Assembly: GCA_039960995.1 (NCBI GenBank)
Contig: JBDVKF010000047.1
Location: 1 to 64,000, forward strand
Reading direction: 5' to 3'
DNA from: JABSSA01 sp039960995
GTDB taxonomy: Bacteria; Pseudomonadota; Alphaproteobacteria; Rhodobacterales; Rhodobacteraceae
Length of the DNA stretch: 64,000 nt
Shown here: positions 53,257-62,055 of the stretch, piece by piece
How positions within the stretch are numbered: position 1 is the first letter of the stretch
How the letters are laid out: each line of letters starts with the position of its first letter
Translations under genes and position numbers: made by a program
The notes under the pieces: model-generated
Database searches by the model: none
Told to the model about the DNA's origin: nothing
Seen by the model: only the letters and a program-made list of their open reading frames with translations

Positions 53257-54138
53257 ATGAAATATCTGGTGGGCGAGACGGAGCATGGCGCTGCTGTGTT
53301 TGCTGTAACGGACGAAAAAGCCGTTAATCTTACAGCTTTAGACGCCGCCGTTGGTTCGGACCTGATGGCGTTGATCAATGATCCGGCGTTGGTAGAATCA
53401 GTTTCTGCGAAAATGAGCACTGTGCCGCATGTGCCTCTCGAATCGATTACACCCGCGTTGCCAGTTGCCAAGCCCGGCACGATCATCTGTCTTGGGCTGA
53501 ACTACACCGACCATATCAAAGAGGGGGGATATGATATCCCGGAATATCCGGCCCTTTTCATGCGCGGAAAAAACTCGATTATGGCGGCCGGCGCGCCTTT
53601 GGTGCGCCCAACGTGTTCTGACAAGTTAGACTACGAAGCAGAATTGATGATCGTGGTCGGCAAAGGTGGCAGACACATTTCCGAAGCAGACGCGTTGGAT
53701 CATGTTTTTGGTTACACTGTTTTCAACGACGGATCCGTGCGGGATTATCAACGCAAGACCCACCAATGGACACCAGGCAAAAATTTCGACAACACCGGAG
53801 CGGTCGGCCCTTACGTCGTCACTCCTGACGATTTGCCCGCAGGTGCTGCGGGCCTCAAGATCGAAAGCCGTGTAGGGTCCGAGATTTTGCAATCGTCGAA
53901 CACGGGCAATATGATATGGTCTGTGGCGCAAACCATTGCGACGATCTCGGAATACACCACGTTAGAACCCGGTGATTTGATTGCAATGGGAACACCGCCC
54001 GGTGTGGGTCACGCCAAGAAACCAAACCCGCGTTGGTTGGTGCCAGGCGAAGTCGTCGATATCGAAATCGAAGGTATCGGTATTTGTTCCAACCCGATCG
54101 TCGACGAAAAAGATCGTATCGTGGTAGCAGCACAATGA
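53257..54138 (+). CDS. fumarylacetoacetate hydrolase family protein
   Basis: A 293-residue FAH-fold enzyme. TIICLGLNYTDHIKEGG starts the domain, LDYEAELMIVVGK and VFNDGSVRDYQ carry the metal acids, and GDLIAMGTPPGVGHAKKP the active-site loop. Such enzymes hydrolyse or decarboxylate acylpyruvates and ring-cleavage products. ATG 53257 has AAGGA 8 bases upstream; an ATG at 53251 is too close. It opens the plus-strand operon and overlaps the next gene (ATGA). Confidence 0.92.
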   Translation: MKYLVGETEHGAAVFAVTDEKAVNLTALDAAVGSDLMALINDPALVESVSAKMSTVPHVPLESITPALPVAKPGTIICLGLNYTDHIKEGGYDIPEYPALFMRGKNSIMAAGAPLVRPTCSDKLDYEAELMIVVGKGGRHISEADALDHVFGYTVFNDGSVRDYQRKTHQWTPGKNFDNTGAVGPYVVTPDDLPAGAAGLKIESRVGSEILQSSNTGNMIWSVAQTIATISEYTTLEPGDLIAMGTPPGVGHAKKPNPRWLVPGEVVDIEIEGIGICSNPIVDEKDRIVVAAQ

Positions 54139-54800
54139 ATGCACCAACAGGCAAAGAACTAGATGAATTGCGTGCAAAAGCGCAGGAAGATCATCGCGCC
54201 CTGCGTGGCCGGATCAACCGTCTTTCGGATGATGCGATTGATCTGATCCTGCGGGATGCGCGGTCACATTATGCGTGGACGGATAAACCCATTCCGGACG
54301 GCATGTTGGAAGAAATCTACGACATAACGATCAACGGCGCGACGTCGATGAATACCCTGCCTGCGCGGTTCATCTTTGTGAAATCGCCAGAGGGCAAAGA
54401 ACGTCTTGCCAAGTCGCTCAAGCCGCAGAACGTCGTAAAAATGATGGGTGCGCCGGTGACTGCAATTATCGCGCAGGACATGAATTTCTGGCACGAATTG
54501 CCTTTCCTCTTCCCGCATGAAGACCGGCGGCACATGTTTGATGGCAATGACGCCTATTGCGAAGACACCGCATATCGTAATGCGACCCTGCAAGGTGCCT
54601 ATTTTATGATAGCGGCACGGGCTGTCGGGTTGGACGTTGGCGCGATGTCGGGTTTTTCAAACGCGATTGTGGATGAAGAATTCTTCAAAGGCACAAGCCT
54701 GAAATCTAACTTTCTGTGCAACATCGGATACGCGGACGAAACCGCGCTGTTCCAAAAACTGCCACGCTTTGCATTCGATAAAGCGTGCAGCGTGATCTAA
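54135..54800 (+). CDS. RutE/HadB-like nitroreductase (malonic semialdehyde reductase type)
   Basis: A 221-residue FMN-dependent nitroreductase-fold protein. The sequence (LRDARSHYAWTDKPIPDGMLEEIYDITINGATSMN, PARFIFVKSPEGKERLAKSL, AVGLDVGAMSGFSNAIVDEEFF) matches the subfamily that includes RutE, which reduces malonic semialdehyde to 3-hydroxypropionate. No other uracil-degradation gene is here, so it more likely serves a related small aldehyde or an electron-poor ring product. Confidence 0.85.
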   Translation: MNAPTGKELDELRAKAQEDHRALRGRINRLSDDAIDLILRDARSHYAWTDKPIPDGMLEEIYDITINGATSMNTLPARFIFVKSPEGKERLAKSLKPQNVVKMMGAPVTAIIAQDMNFWHELPFLFPHEDRRHMFDGNDAYCEDTAYRNATLQGAYFMIAARAVGLDVGAMSGFSNAIVDEEFFKGTSLKSNFLCNIGYADETALFQKLPRFAFDKACSVI

Positions 54801-54812
54801 GAGGACAAATAC

Positions 54813-55271
54813 ATGGCTGTGAAAATGAAAACCGTCGTAACGTATCGGGCAAAAGCTGAATGCCCGACGCATGCACGTACGGAAATTCCTGTGCGTGACT
54901 TGAACGTTGTGATTGACGAACCCACCGAACGCGGCGGGACAAACCTTGGCCCGACACCGACCGAAACGGCGATGACCGCTTTGATCGCGTGTACCAACGT
55001 GATCGGCCACAAAAACGCGAAACGCTTGGGCATCGATTTGGGTGAAATCTCGATTGATGCAGACTGCAAATTCGACCGGCGCGGTGTCCTCATGGAAGAA
55101 GAAATCGACGTTCCGTTTCCCGCGATCACGCTAACTGTGAATTGCACGACACCCGCCAGCCAAGCAGAGTTGGAACAGGTTGGGGTAGAAACCGCGAAAT
55201 ACTGTGCCATTGCCAAATTGTTCGAAGCAGCTGGTACGGACCTGACGGTGAATTGGGTGAAAGCAAACTAA
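54813..55271 (+). CDS. OsmC-family protein
   Basis: A 152-residue OsmC/Ohr-fold protein. ERGGTNLGPTPTETAMTALIACTNVIGHKNAKRLGI holds one cysteine and VETAKYCAIAKLFEAAGTDLTV the second, the pair used for peroxide reduction in this superfamily. Its place in a ring-cleavage operon may reflect defence against reactive by-products. GAGG lies 9 bases before the ATG. Confidence 0.9.
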   Translation: MAVKMKTVVTYRAKAECPTHARTEIPVRDLNVVIDEPTERGGTNLGPTPTETAMTALIACTNVIGHKNAKRLGIDLGEISIDADCKFDRRGVLMEEEIDVPFPAITLTVNCTTPASQAELEQVGVETAKYCAIAKLFEAAGTDLTVNWVKAN

Positions 55272-55316
55272 TATCACTTGGGCCGACGCGCCCACTTTTC
55301 TGGGAGGAAAAAGTAC

Positions 55317-56390
55317 ATGATGAATTGGACACGACGCGCTCTGCTAGGGGCTACACTTGCAACACTGACATCATTGCCCGCAGCGGCACAGGAAACCATT
55401 TCCGCAGTTGTCATTGATGGGTATCCTGATCGGGCACTATGGGTAAAGGAATTCACGAATTTCTTCATTCCCGAAGTTGATCGTCGGTTGGCCGAAAATG
55501 GCAATTTCGTCATGAACTGGCAGGAAAATTACGGTGGTTCTATCGTAAAACCCAAAGGGGTTCTTGAAGGTGTTGAACTGGGTCTTGGGGACATTGGAAT
55601 TGTCACGACAATTTTCCATTCTTCGAAACTGCCAAGCCAAGCCCTGTCTGCTGTAACTCCGTTTGTATCCAGCGATGCACGGGCTGTTGCGCAGGCCGTC
55701 GACGAAATCGCACGTGAATTCCCTGCGATGCAGAACGAATTTGCGGCGCAGAACCAAGTGTATCTGGCAACCGGCGTTGTGCTGAACAGTTATCAGATGT
55801 TCTCAACCAAAGAAGTGAGCGCTGTTTCCGATTTGGAAGGCTTCAAAGTTGCGGGTGCGGGGATGAACCTGCGTTATTTGGAGGGGATCCAAGACGCGGC
55901 AGGCGTGCGTGGCGGTTTGACCGACTTTTACAACATGTTGCAAACCGGTTTGGTGGACGCAGGCATGTTGTGGCCCGAAGCGGCAGCAACCTTCAAAATT
56001 TCCGAAGTGGCACCCTATATGCTGCGCGCGGATCTTGGTGCTGTGAACTCGAAAACGATCACGGTGAACAAAGATTATTGGGACGGGCTTCCTGATGAAG
56101 TGAAAGAAGTCTTGCAAGCCGTCGCAGTTGACTATCGTGACCACCTTGCCGGCATCGCAATGGATCGCGCAGCAGCAGCAGAAGAAGCCTATGTCGCAGC
56201 AGGTGGGAAAATCATCGAAGTATCTGCAGAAGATCGCTTGGCCTGGGCTGCAGCGATGCCAAACATCGCACAAGAATGGGCCACCACCCTGAATGACAAA
56301 GGTGAGCCTGGGTCGGAAATGCTTGCGGCCTATCTTGGCAAACTCCAAGCCGCTGGTTTCGTCGGCGTTCGCGATTGGTCCAAGCAGTAA
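55317..56390 (+). CDS. dctP: TRAP transporter solute-binding protein (DctP), ring-cleavage locus
   Basis: A 357-residue periplasmic protein; signal peptide with twin Arg-like start MMNWTRRALLGATLATLTSLPAAA. The DctP pattern is present (FKVAGAGMNLRYLEGIQDAAGVRGGLTDFYNMLQTGLVDAGMLWPEA). ATG 55317 has GGGAGG upstream. Its sequence differs from the DctP at 44164, so a different ligand is expected: malonate, a dicarboxylate, or an aromatic acid. Confidence 0.9.
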   Translation: MMNWTRRALLGATLATLTSLPAAAQETISAVVIDGYPDRALWVKEFTNFFIPEVDRRLAENGNFVMNWQENYGGSIVKPKGVLEGVELGLGDIGIVTTIFHSSKLPSQALSAVTPFVSSDARAVAQAVDEIAREFPAMQNEFAAQNQVYLATGVVLNSYQMFSTKEVSAVSDLEGFKVAGAGMNLRYLEGIQDAAGVRGGLTDFYNMLQTGLVDAGMLWPEAAATFKISEVAPYMLRADLGAVNSKTITVNKDYWDGLPDEVKEVLQAVAVDYRDHLAGIAMDRAAAAEEAYVAAGGKIIEVSAEDRLAWAAAMPNIAQEWATTLNDKGEPGSEMLAAYLGKLQAAGFVGVRDWSKQ

Positions 56391-56421
56391 ACACTGACCG
56401 ACCCGAGAAAGGGCCAAGATA

Positions 56422-56994
56422 ATGCTCAAGTCTGGAATGACCGGCCTCTCTCGGGTCGCCAATACACTTGCGATCGCGGCCAACGTTGCAGGGACATGTA
56501 CTGTCTTAACGTTGGTGGTGATCCTGAATGTCGATGTGATCGCCCGGGGATTGTTCAACGCGCCACTTAAGGGGACTTACGAAATTGTCCAGCTGGCCGT
56601 CGTGTTCATCGTCTTCTTGCAACTGGCGGATGTGGTGCGCGCGGATCGGTTAACGCGATCGGACGGGTTTTTGAACCTGTTACACAGCCGCCGTCCGGGT
56701 CTGACCACCAATATACGACGCATCATAAACGCGTTTTCGGCAATCTTTATGGGCCTGATTGCATACATCATGTTCCCTGAGTTTATCAAAATGTGGGGGA
56801 CACAAGATTTCTTCGGTGTCCCTGGTGTTTTCACGGTGCCATGGTGGCCGGTCAAATTGGTCATCGCATCCGGCAGCGCACTGGCATGCGTCGTCTTCGC
56901 GCTCAAGGTCATCACCGGGCAAGATCGCCCTCAATTGATCAGAATGCCCGAACATGATGCTCCTAAAAATTCCGACACAGGCGAACCAAAATAA
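56422..56994 (+). CDS. dctQ: TRAP small permease (DctQ)
   Basis: A 190-residue four-helix protein with LNVDVIARGLFNAPLKGTYEIVQLAVVFIVFLQLADVVRADRLTRSDG, the DctQ start. It shares one base with the dctM start (TAATG). Confidence 0.92.
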   Translation: MLKSGMTGLSRVANTLAIAANVAGTCTVLTLVVILNVDVIARGLFNAPLKGTYEIVQLAVVFIVFLQLADVVRADRLTRSDGFLNLLHSRRPGLTTNIRRIINAFSAIFMGLIAYIMFPEFIKMWGTQDFFGVPGVFTVPWWPVKLVIASGSALACVVFALKVITGQDRPQLIRMPEHDAPKNSDTGEPK

Positions 56995-58298
56995 TGACCC
57001 CTATTGAAATCGGCCTGATCTCCGTCGTTGCGATCGTCTTTCTGATCTATTCGGGCGTTTATATCCCTATTGCTTTGGGCATGGTGTCGTTGATTTCGAT
57101 CTGGATCATGCGCGACAATTTCACGTTGTCGCTGAACCTGTTGAAAATAGCTGTCGGCGATAGCGCGATGGTCTACAGTTTTGCCACCATACCTTTGTTC
57201 ACCTTTATGGGGTTGATCGTCTCCAAGGCTGGGTTGGGGCGAGACATCTATGAGGTCATGACGATGCGGTTTCGCAAAGTTAAAGGCGGCATCGGGATGG
57301 CAACTGTAGGGGCGAACGCTGTGTTCGCAGCCGTAACAGGATCCTCTATCGCGTCAGCGTCCGTGTTCACCAAAGTGTCGGTGCCGCAAATGATTGCGCA
57401 GGATTACAACCCGCGTTTTGCCGTCGGCGTGGTCGCCGGATCTTCTGTTCTTGGTATGATCATTCCACCCTCGGCGATGTTGATCATCTACAGCTTCGTG
57501 GCCGAACAATCCGTCGGTGATATGTTCCTCGCTGGCGTTATCCCAGGGATCATATTGGCCATCGCCTATGTCGCTGCAATTTGGGCCATGGGACGTTACA
57601 CGCCGAATTTCGTGGGCGGCCGCAAAGTCGAGGACACAGAATGGATGTCCAAAGGTGAAGTAGCTTCAAAAACTTTGCCCACTTTGGGTCTGATCACAAT
57701 CGTTCTGGGCGGGATCTACACTGGATGGATGACCGCTGTTGAAGCGGGCGCGACAGGATCGCTTGTTGCACTGATCATCGCATTGACGCGCCGGTCCATT
57801 TCTTTGAAGGGCTTCTGGGAGGCATTGCTCGAAACAGGGCATATCACAGCAGCCATTCTGTTTCTGATCACAGCGGCGTCGATATACAGCCGAATGCTGG
57901 GTCTTGCCGGGTTGCCGAACCAACTTCAGGACTTGCTTGCTGGCAACTCAGCTTCTTTCTGGATGGTCATGCTTTTGTACATCTTGCTGATGATCTTTCT
58001 GGGCACAATTTTGGACACGGCGTCCATCATTCTGATTGTCGTGCCCTTGTTTTTACCCCTAGTCGAAGCGCTAGACATGTCACTGATTTGGTTTGGCATC
58101 ATCACGGTTGTCGGCGCGGAAATTGGGCTCTTGACCCCACCTCTTGGGATATCCTGTTTCGTTATCAAATCGACGTTGAATGACGATAGCATCTCGCTAA
58201 AGGATGTGTTCATGGGAGCACTGCCATTCGCGTTTGTGATGCTGATCATTTTGCTCATTCTGATTCAATTCCCAATCCTAAGCCTTGCTCTCCTTTAA
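56994..58298 (+). CDS. dctM: TRAP large permease (DctM)
   Basis: A 434-residue multi-helix protein with VFAAVTGSSIASASVFTKVSVPQM and SSVLGMIIPPSAMLIIYSFVAEQ, the DctM signature blocks. It completes the transporter, with the dioxygenase gene 13 bases later on the same strand. Confidence 0.94.
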   Translation: MTPIEIGLISVVAIVFLIYSGVYIPIALGMVSLISIWIMRDNFTLSLNLLKIAVGDSAMVYSFATIPLFTFMGLIVSKAGLGRDIYEVMTMRFRKVKGGIGMATVGANAVFAAVTGSSIASASVFTKVSVPQMIAQDYNPRFAVGVVAGSSVLGMIIPPSAMLIIYSFVAEQSVGDMFLAGVIPGIILAIAYVAAIWAMGRYTPNFVGGRKVEDTEWMSKGEVASKTLPTLGLITIVLGGIYTGWMTAVEAGATGSLVALIIALTRRSISLKGFWEALLETGHITAAILFLITAASIYSRMLGLAGLPNQLQDLLAGNSASFWMVMLLYILLMIFLGTILDTASIILIVVPLFLPLVEALDMSLIWFGIITVVGAEIGLLTPPLGISCFVIKSTLNDDSISLKDVFMGALPFAFVMLIILLILIQFPILSLALL

Positions 58299-58310
58299 GG
58301 ATATTCCCCC

Positions 58311-59177
58311 ATGCGCAACGTGACGAAAAACAACATCACCGATGTTTTCAAAAGCTACATGAGCGACGACATGGATTCGCGCACACGCGAAATCATGAGC
58401 TCGCTTGTCCAGCACATGCATGACTTTGCCCGCGAGACAAATCTGACCCATGATGAATGGCGCAAAGGCATCGCATTTCTGGAAGGCTGTGCGGCAATCG
58501 AAACCGAAGACCGCCACGAATTTGTCCTTGCGTCGGACGTTCTGGGTGTCTCGTCTTTGATAGATATGCTGCATTCTTCGGACGACGCGACATCATCATC
58601 CGTGCTCGGCCCATTTCACGTATCCGGCGCACCGCCGTTGGCGTACGGGGGTGATATGAAGCGCGACTTTGGCGGCCCGGTTCTGTTGTCAGAAGGCGTT
58701 ATTCGGGACACGGATGGGAATCCGATTGGAGGCGCTGAACTAGATATTTGGCAAACAGCACCCAATGGGCTGTACGCAAGCCAGGACGATAAACAGGACA
58801 CGTTTTCGTTTCATGGACTCATGACAGTGGGTGACGATGGACGCTATGCGTTCACGACGGTCAAACCTGTCGAATACACCGTTCCGTCTGATGGGCCGGT
58901 GGGGGACATATTGCGCGCATGTGGTCGACACCCGTGGCGTCCATCGCATCTGCACTTCATCGTCAAAGCGCCGGGTTACCGCACATTGGTGACAGAGATT
59001 TTCCCCCAAGATGATCCGTATTTGGACCAGGACACGGTATTTGGGGTTCGCGATGATCTTGTCATGACATACCACGAAAAAGACGCCACAGAATTCCCGG
59101 ATGGAATGGCATTGTCTGGTCAGGTCAATGACTCGTTCTTGGCGGTCGAATTTGATGTGATACTCGCAAAAGACTAA
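58311..59177 (+). CDS. intradiol dioxygenase, hydroxyquinol 1,2-dioxygenase type
   Basis: A 288-residue non-haem Fe(III) enzyme that opens an ortho-diol ring between the hydroxyls. Ligands by position: Tyr155 (PNGLYAS), Tyr189 (VEYTVPSDGPVGD), His213 and His215 (RPSHLH), with the same spacing as hydroxyquinol 1,2-dioxygenases. The N-terminal helical dimerisation domain (residues ~1-100) is present. It is the last gene of the operon. Catechol or another substituted diol are other possible substrates. Confidence 0.92.
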   Translation: MRNVTKNNITDVFKSYMSDDMDSRTREIMSSLVQHMHDFARETNLTHDEWRKGIAFLEGCAAIETEDRHEFVLASDVLGVSSLIDMLHSSDDATSSSVLGPFHVSGAPPLAYGGDMKRDFGGPVLLSEGVIRDTDGNPIGGAELDIWQTAPNGLYASQDDKQDTFSFHGLMTVGDDGRYAFTTVKPVEYTVPSDGPVGDILRACGRHPWRPSHLHFIVKAPGYRTLVTEIFPQDDPYLDQDTVFGVRDDLVMTYHEKDATEFPDGMALSGQVNDSFLAVEFDVILAKD

Positions 59178-59222
59178 CCTGCGCGATACTGCCCCAAGGC
59201 AGGGTCATAGCGAGGCAGAAAA

Positions 59223-60023
59223 TTGCAAATCATGTGTTTGAACGGTTGGGGCGGCAAGCTGCATGATGCGCTGCTGCCCTACGTCGCCGCATCTGCGCCA
59301 GATATTCTGTGCTTGCAAGAAGTGGTGCACAGCCCGACGACCGATAAAGACTGGCTGACCTATCGCGATGGCGATCACGTCCTGCCGCAAAGGGCTAACT
59401 TTTTTAGGGATGTGTGTCGCGCATTGCCAGATCATGTGGCCGTGTTTTGTCCTGCGGCTCAAGGTGTTCTTTGGGATGATCAGATTTCGGTCCCTTCACA
59501 ATTTGGGCTGGCAACCTTTGTTCACAAATCCATTCCAATCATCGAACAGGTGCAGGGGTTTGTGCATAAAGACTATTCGCCAGAGGGATATGGAGATCAC
59601 CCACGTTCGCGCAACGCACATGGTGTTCGGGTCTATGATTATAAAAACAACCGACCTGTCTGTGTGACCCATATGCATGGGCTGCGTGATCTGAATGGCA
59701 AGATGGACACGCCAGAGCGCGCAATTCAGGCGAAACGGCTTCTTGATGTGTCGCGACGCATATCGCGGGCAGGGGATCTGTCTGTTGTTTGCGGTGATTT
59801 TAATATTGAGCCCGACAGTGAAACCCTGAAAATCCTCGCGCAAGCCGGACTAACTGAACTGGTGGCGCATTGGTGTTTCCCCAGCACGCGGAATTCATTT
59901 TACAAAAAGCCGGGGAAATTTGCAGACTATATGCTCGTCAGCGACAAAGACGCAGTTCATGATTTTAAAGTAATCTATGACCCCGAAGTGTCAGATCATT
60001 GTCCATTGGTGATCGACCTTTAG
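59223..60023 (+). CDS. endonuclease/exonuclease/phosphatase family protein
   Basis: A 266-residue EEP-fold protein. MCLNGWGGK, PDILCLQEVV (metal Glu), THMHGLRDLNG, VVCGDFNIEPDS (Asn/Asp) and SDHCPLVIDL (catalytic Asp-His) are in order. A TTG at 59223 or the ATG at 59232 starts it. It may hydrolyse phosphodiesters of nucleic acid or lipid; no signal peptide is seen. Confidence 0.87.
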   Translation: MQIMCLNGWGGKLHDALLPYVAASAPDILCLQEVVHSPTTDKDWLTYRDGDHVLPQRANFFRDVCRALPDHVAVFCPAAQGVLWDDQISVPSQFGLATFVHKSIPIIEQVQGFVHKDYSPEGYGDHPRSRNAHGVRVYDYKNNRPVCVTHMHGLRDLNGKMDTPERAIQAKRLLDVSRRISRAGDLSVVCGDFNIEPDSETLKILAQAGLTELVAHWCFPSTRNSFYKKPGKFADYMLVSDKDAVHDFKVIYDPEVSDHCPLVIDL

Positions 60024-60053
60024 CAGTGCAACGGCGACGCTAAACAAAAAAGA

Positions 60054-60071
60054 CCGGGCGCGAACGCCCGG
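60054..60071 (-). terminator. intrinsic terminator of glnK-amtB
   Basis: CCGGGCG / CGCCCGG stem with a CGAA tetraloop and A-rich sequence (AAACAAAAAAG) on its left, giving a U-tail on the minus strand 29 bases past the amtB stop. Confidence 0.85.
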
Positions 60072-60099
60072 CCAGTGGACCAACCTAAGGAGGAGGACC

Positions 60100-61434
60100 T
60101 TAGGCGTTGTGGAATTCGGGATAGGCTTCCATGCCCAGTTCCGCCATGTCGAGACCATTGATTTCGGCTTCTTCATCGACGCGTAAGCCCATGATTGCCT
60201 TGAGCACCAGCCAGACGACTGCCGAAGCGACGATTGTGAAGACGCCGACAACAACGATGCCATAAATCTGAGCGCCAATAGTCGCGTCTGAGTTCGTCAG
60301 AACAACGGCAAGTGTGCCCCAGATACCTGCAAACAGGTGAACCGGAATTGCGCCAACAACATCGTCGATCTTCATGCGGTCAAGCATTGGGACAGCGAAT
60401 ACAACGATCACACCGCCAACAGCACCAATAATGGTCGCTATGCCCAAAGAAGGGGTCAAAGGCTCAGCTGTGATTGAAACCAGACCTGCAAGTGCGCCAT
60501 TCAAAACCATCGTAAGGTCAGGTTTCTTGTAGAGAACTTGCGTCAGGATCAGCGCTGCAACAGCACCACCTGCGGCGGCTGTGTTTGTGTTCGCAAAGAT
60601 GCGTGCCACGTCAGCGACGTCACCGACTGTCCCCATTGCCAACTGCGATCCACCGTTAAAGCCAAACCAACCCAGCCACAGGATGAATGTGCCCAAAGTT
60701 GCCAAAGCAAGGTTGGAACCCGGCATTGGGATTGTTTTGCCGTCTTTGTATTTGCCGATGCGTGGCCCAAGGATGAACGCGCCAACCAGAGCAGCCCAAC
60801 CACCAACAGAGTGCACAACAGTTGAACCGGCAAAATCCAGAAATCCTGCAGTGTCCAAGAAACCGCCGCCCCATTTCCAGGATGCTTGTAGTGGATAGAT
60901 GATGGACGTCAGAATGATAACGAAGAACAGGAACGGCCACAGTTTAACACGCTCGGCCATCGTACCCGAAACGATGGAAGCTGTCGTGGCACAGAACATC
61001 AGTTGGAAGAAGAAATCTGAAGCAGTTGCCGCGTATGTGTAATCATCGGCGTTTTCTGCGGATACTCCGACGGCCTCCATGACACCCGGTCCCCAAACAC
61101 CGGACAGGACGCCTTCCATCATCCAAGTACCAAGTGGGTACATCAGATTATAGCCGATCAAATAGTAAAAGATGGCGGCGAAGGAAAAGAGCGCGATGTT
61201 CTTAGTTAGCTGCATTGCAACGTTCTTGGAACGAACAAGACCCGCTTCGAGCATTGCAAAGCCGGCTGCCATCCAAAAGACGAGGAAGCCACCGATCAAA
61301 AACAGAAGGCTGTTGTAAATAAAGACGGAGTCCGTCGAGGCATTAACCCCTGGGGTTGGTCCGTCCTGAGCAAGACCAAGGCTTGGCAAAGCAACCAGTG
61401 CCAAAGCCGGAGCAAGCGTTTTAGTGAGTTTCAT
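60100..61434 (-). CDS. amtB: ammonium transporter AmtB
   Basis: A 444-residue channel-type transporter of the inner membrane with signal-like start (ALVALPSLGLAQDG) and eleven helices. Family marks: FWMAAGFAMLEAGLVRSKNV, FDFAGSTVVHSVGGWAALVGAFILGPRIG (with the first pore His), LWLGWFGFNGGS, and VPVHLFAGIWGTLAV (second His). It is regulated by GlnK, encoded just upstream. Confidence 0.96.
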   Translation of the reverse strand: MKLTKTLAPALALVALPSLGLAQDGPTPGVNASTDSVFIYNSLLFLIGGFLVFWMAAGFAMLEAGLVRSKNVAMQLTKNIALFSFAAIFYYLIGYNLMYPLGTWMMEGVLSGVWGPGVMEAVGVSAENADDYTYAATASDFFFQLMFCATTASIVSGTMAERVKLWPFLFFVIILTSIIYPLQASWKWGGGFLDTAGFLDFAGSTVVHSVGGWAALVGAFILGPRIGKYKDGKTIPMPGSNLALATLGTFILWLGWFGFNGGSQLAMGTVGDVADVARIFANTNTAAAGGAVAALILTQVLYKKPDLTMVLNGALAGLVSITAEPLTPSLGIATIIGAVGGVIVVFAVPMLDRMKIDDVVGAIPVHLFAGIWGTLAVVLTNSDATIGAQIYGIVVVGVFTIVASAVVWLVLKAIMGLRVDEEAEINGLDMAELGMEAYPEFHNA

Positions 61435-61461
61435 TTGTCCGTTTCCTTTGGAACAATCGCG

Positions 61462-61803
61462 TTAAAGCGCGTCTTCGTTGGTTTCGCCGGTGCGTACCCG
61501 CACAGCTTGTTCGATATCCAAAACAAAGATCTTCCCATCGCCGATTTTGCCCGTTTGAGCTGTCTTGGTGATGGTTTCGACGATCTGATCAGCCATGCTT
61601 GCTGCGACCGCGATTTCGATTTTTACTTTGGGTACAAAATTCACGGCGTATTCAGCGCCGCGATAAATTTCTGTGTGACCTGATTGTGAGCCAAAGCCCT
61701 TGATCTCGGTCACCATCATTCCGCGTATACCTGCTTCGGTCAGCGCCTCGCGCACCTCTTCAAGCTTAAACGGTTTGATCGTTGCTATGATCAATTTCAC
61801 CAC
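61462..61803 (-). CDS. glnK: nitrogen regulatory protein PII (GlnK)
   Basis: A 113-residue PII protein. The T-loop GSQSGHTEIYRGAEYAVNFVPKVKIE includes the tyrosine (YRGAEY) that is uridylylated, and DGKIFVLDIEQAVRVRTGE is the C-loop end. It plugs AmtB when nitrogen is plentiful. First gene of the glnK-amtB pair. Confidence 0.96.
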   Translation of the reverse strand: MVKLIIATIKPFKLEEVREALTEAGIRGMMVTEIKGFGSQSGHTEIYRGAEYAVNFVPKVKIEIAVAASMADQIVETITKTAQTGKIGDGKIFVLDIEQAVRVRTGETNEDAL

Positions 61804-61916
61804 ATGTCCCCTTTTTTAGCAGACCCGAAGCCCACCCACATTGTGGTCCGTAAAAGAGGGTAGTGAACGCCTAAGGCAAAGGCATTACGCCAGATTCAGG
61901 GCTCAGTTTGGCGTCA

Positions 61917-61969
61917 CCTAGTTTAAAAAATAGGCAAATATCGCGCCTAGTTTAAAAAATAGGCAAATT
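61917..61969 (+). repeat. tandem 29-bp repeat before the PBP gene
   Basis: CCTAGTTTAAAAAATAGG followed by CAAAT occurs at 61917 and again at 61946, 29 bases apart, with CCTA/TAGG arms in each copy. The repeats lie in the glnK-PBP divergent spacer, 87 bases before the PBP start at 62056. They may be a duplicated operator, an AT-rich promoter element or simple slippage. Confidence 0.7.
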
Positions 61970-62055
61970 ATATATGGATGAATGGTGAAACGAAGGTGTG
62001 CGTTTCTCTGTTCGAACCACTATATAAGTAAAAAAACAGGCAGACAGCAGATGTC

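Noticed and set aside
54135..54800. Maleylacetate reductase for the hydroxyquinol route
   Set aside because: The protein is an FMN nitroreductase-fold RutE relative, not an iron-type alcohol dehydrogenase.
61917..61969. CRISPR array
   Set aside because: Only two units with a 5-6 base gap, no spacers and no cas genes.
61804..62055. Sigma-54 promoter before glnK
   Set aside because: TGGC and TTGC elements are present on the minus strand but the GG-GC spacing is 12, not 10.
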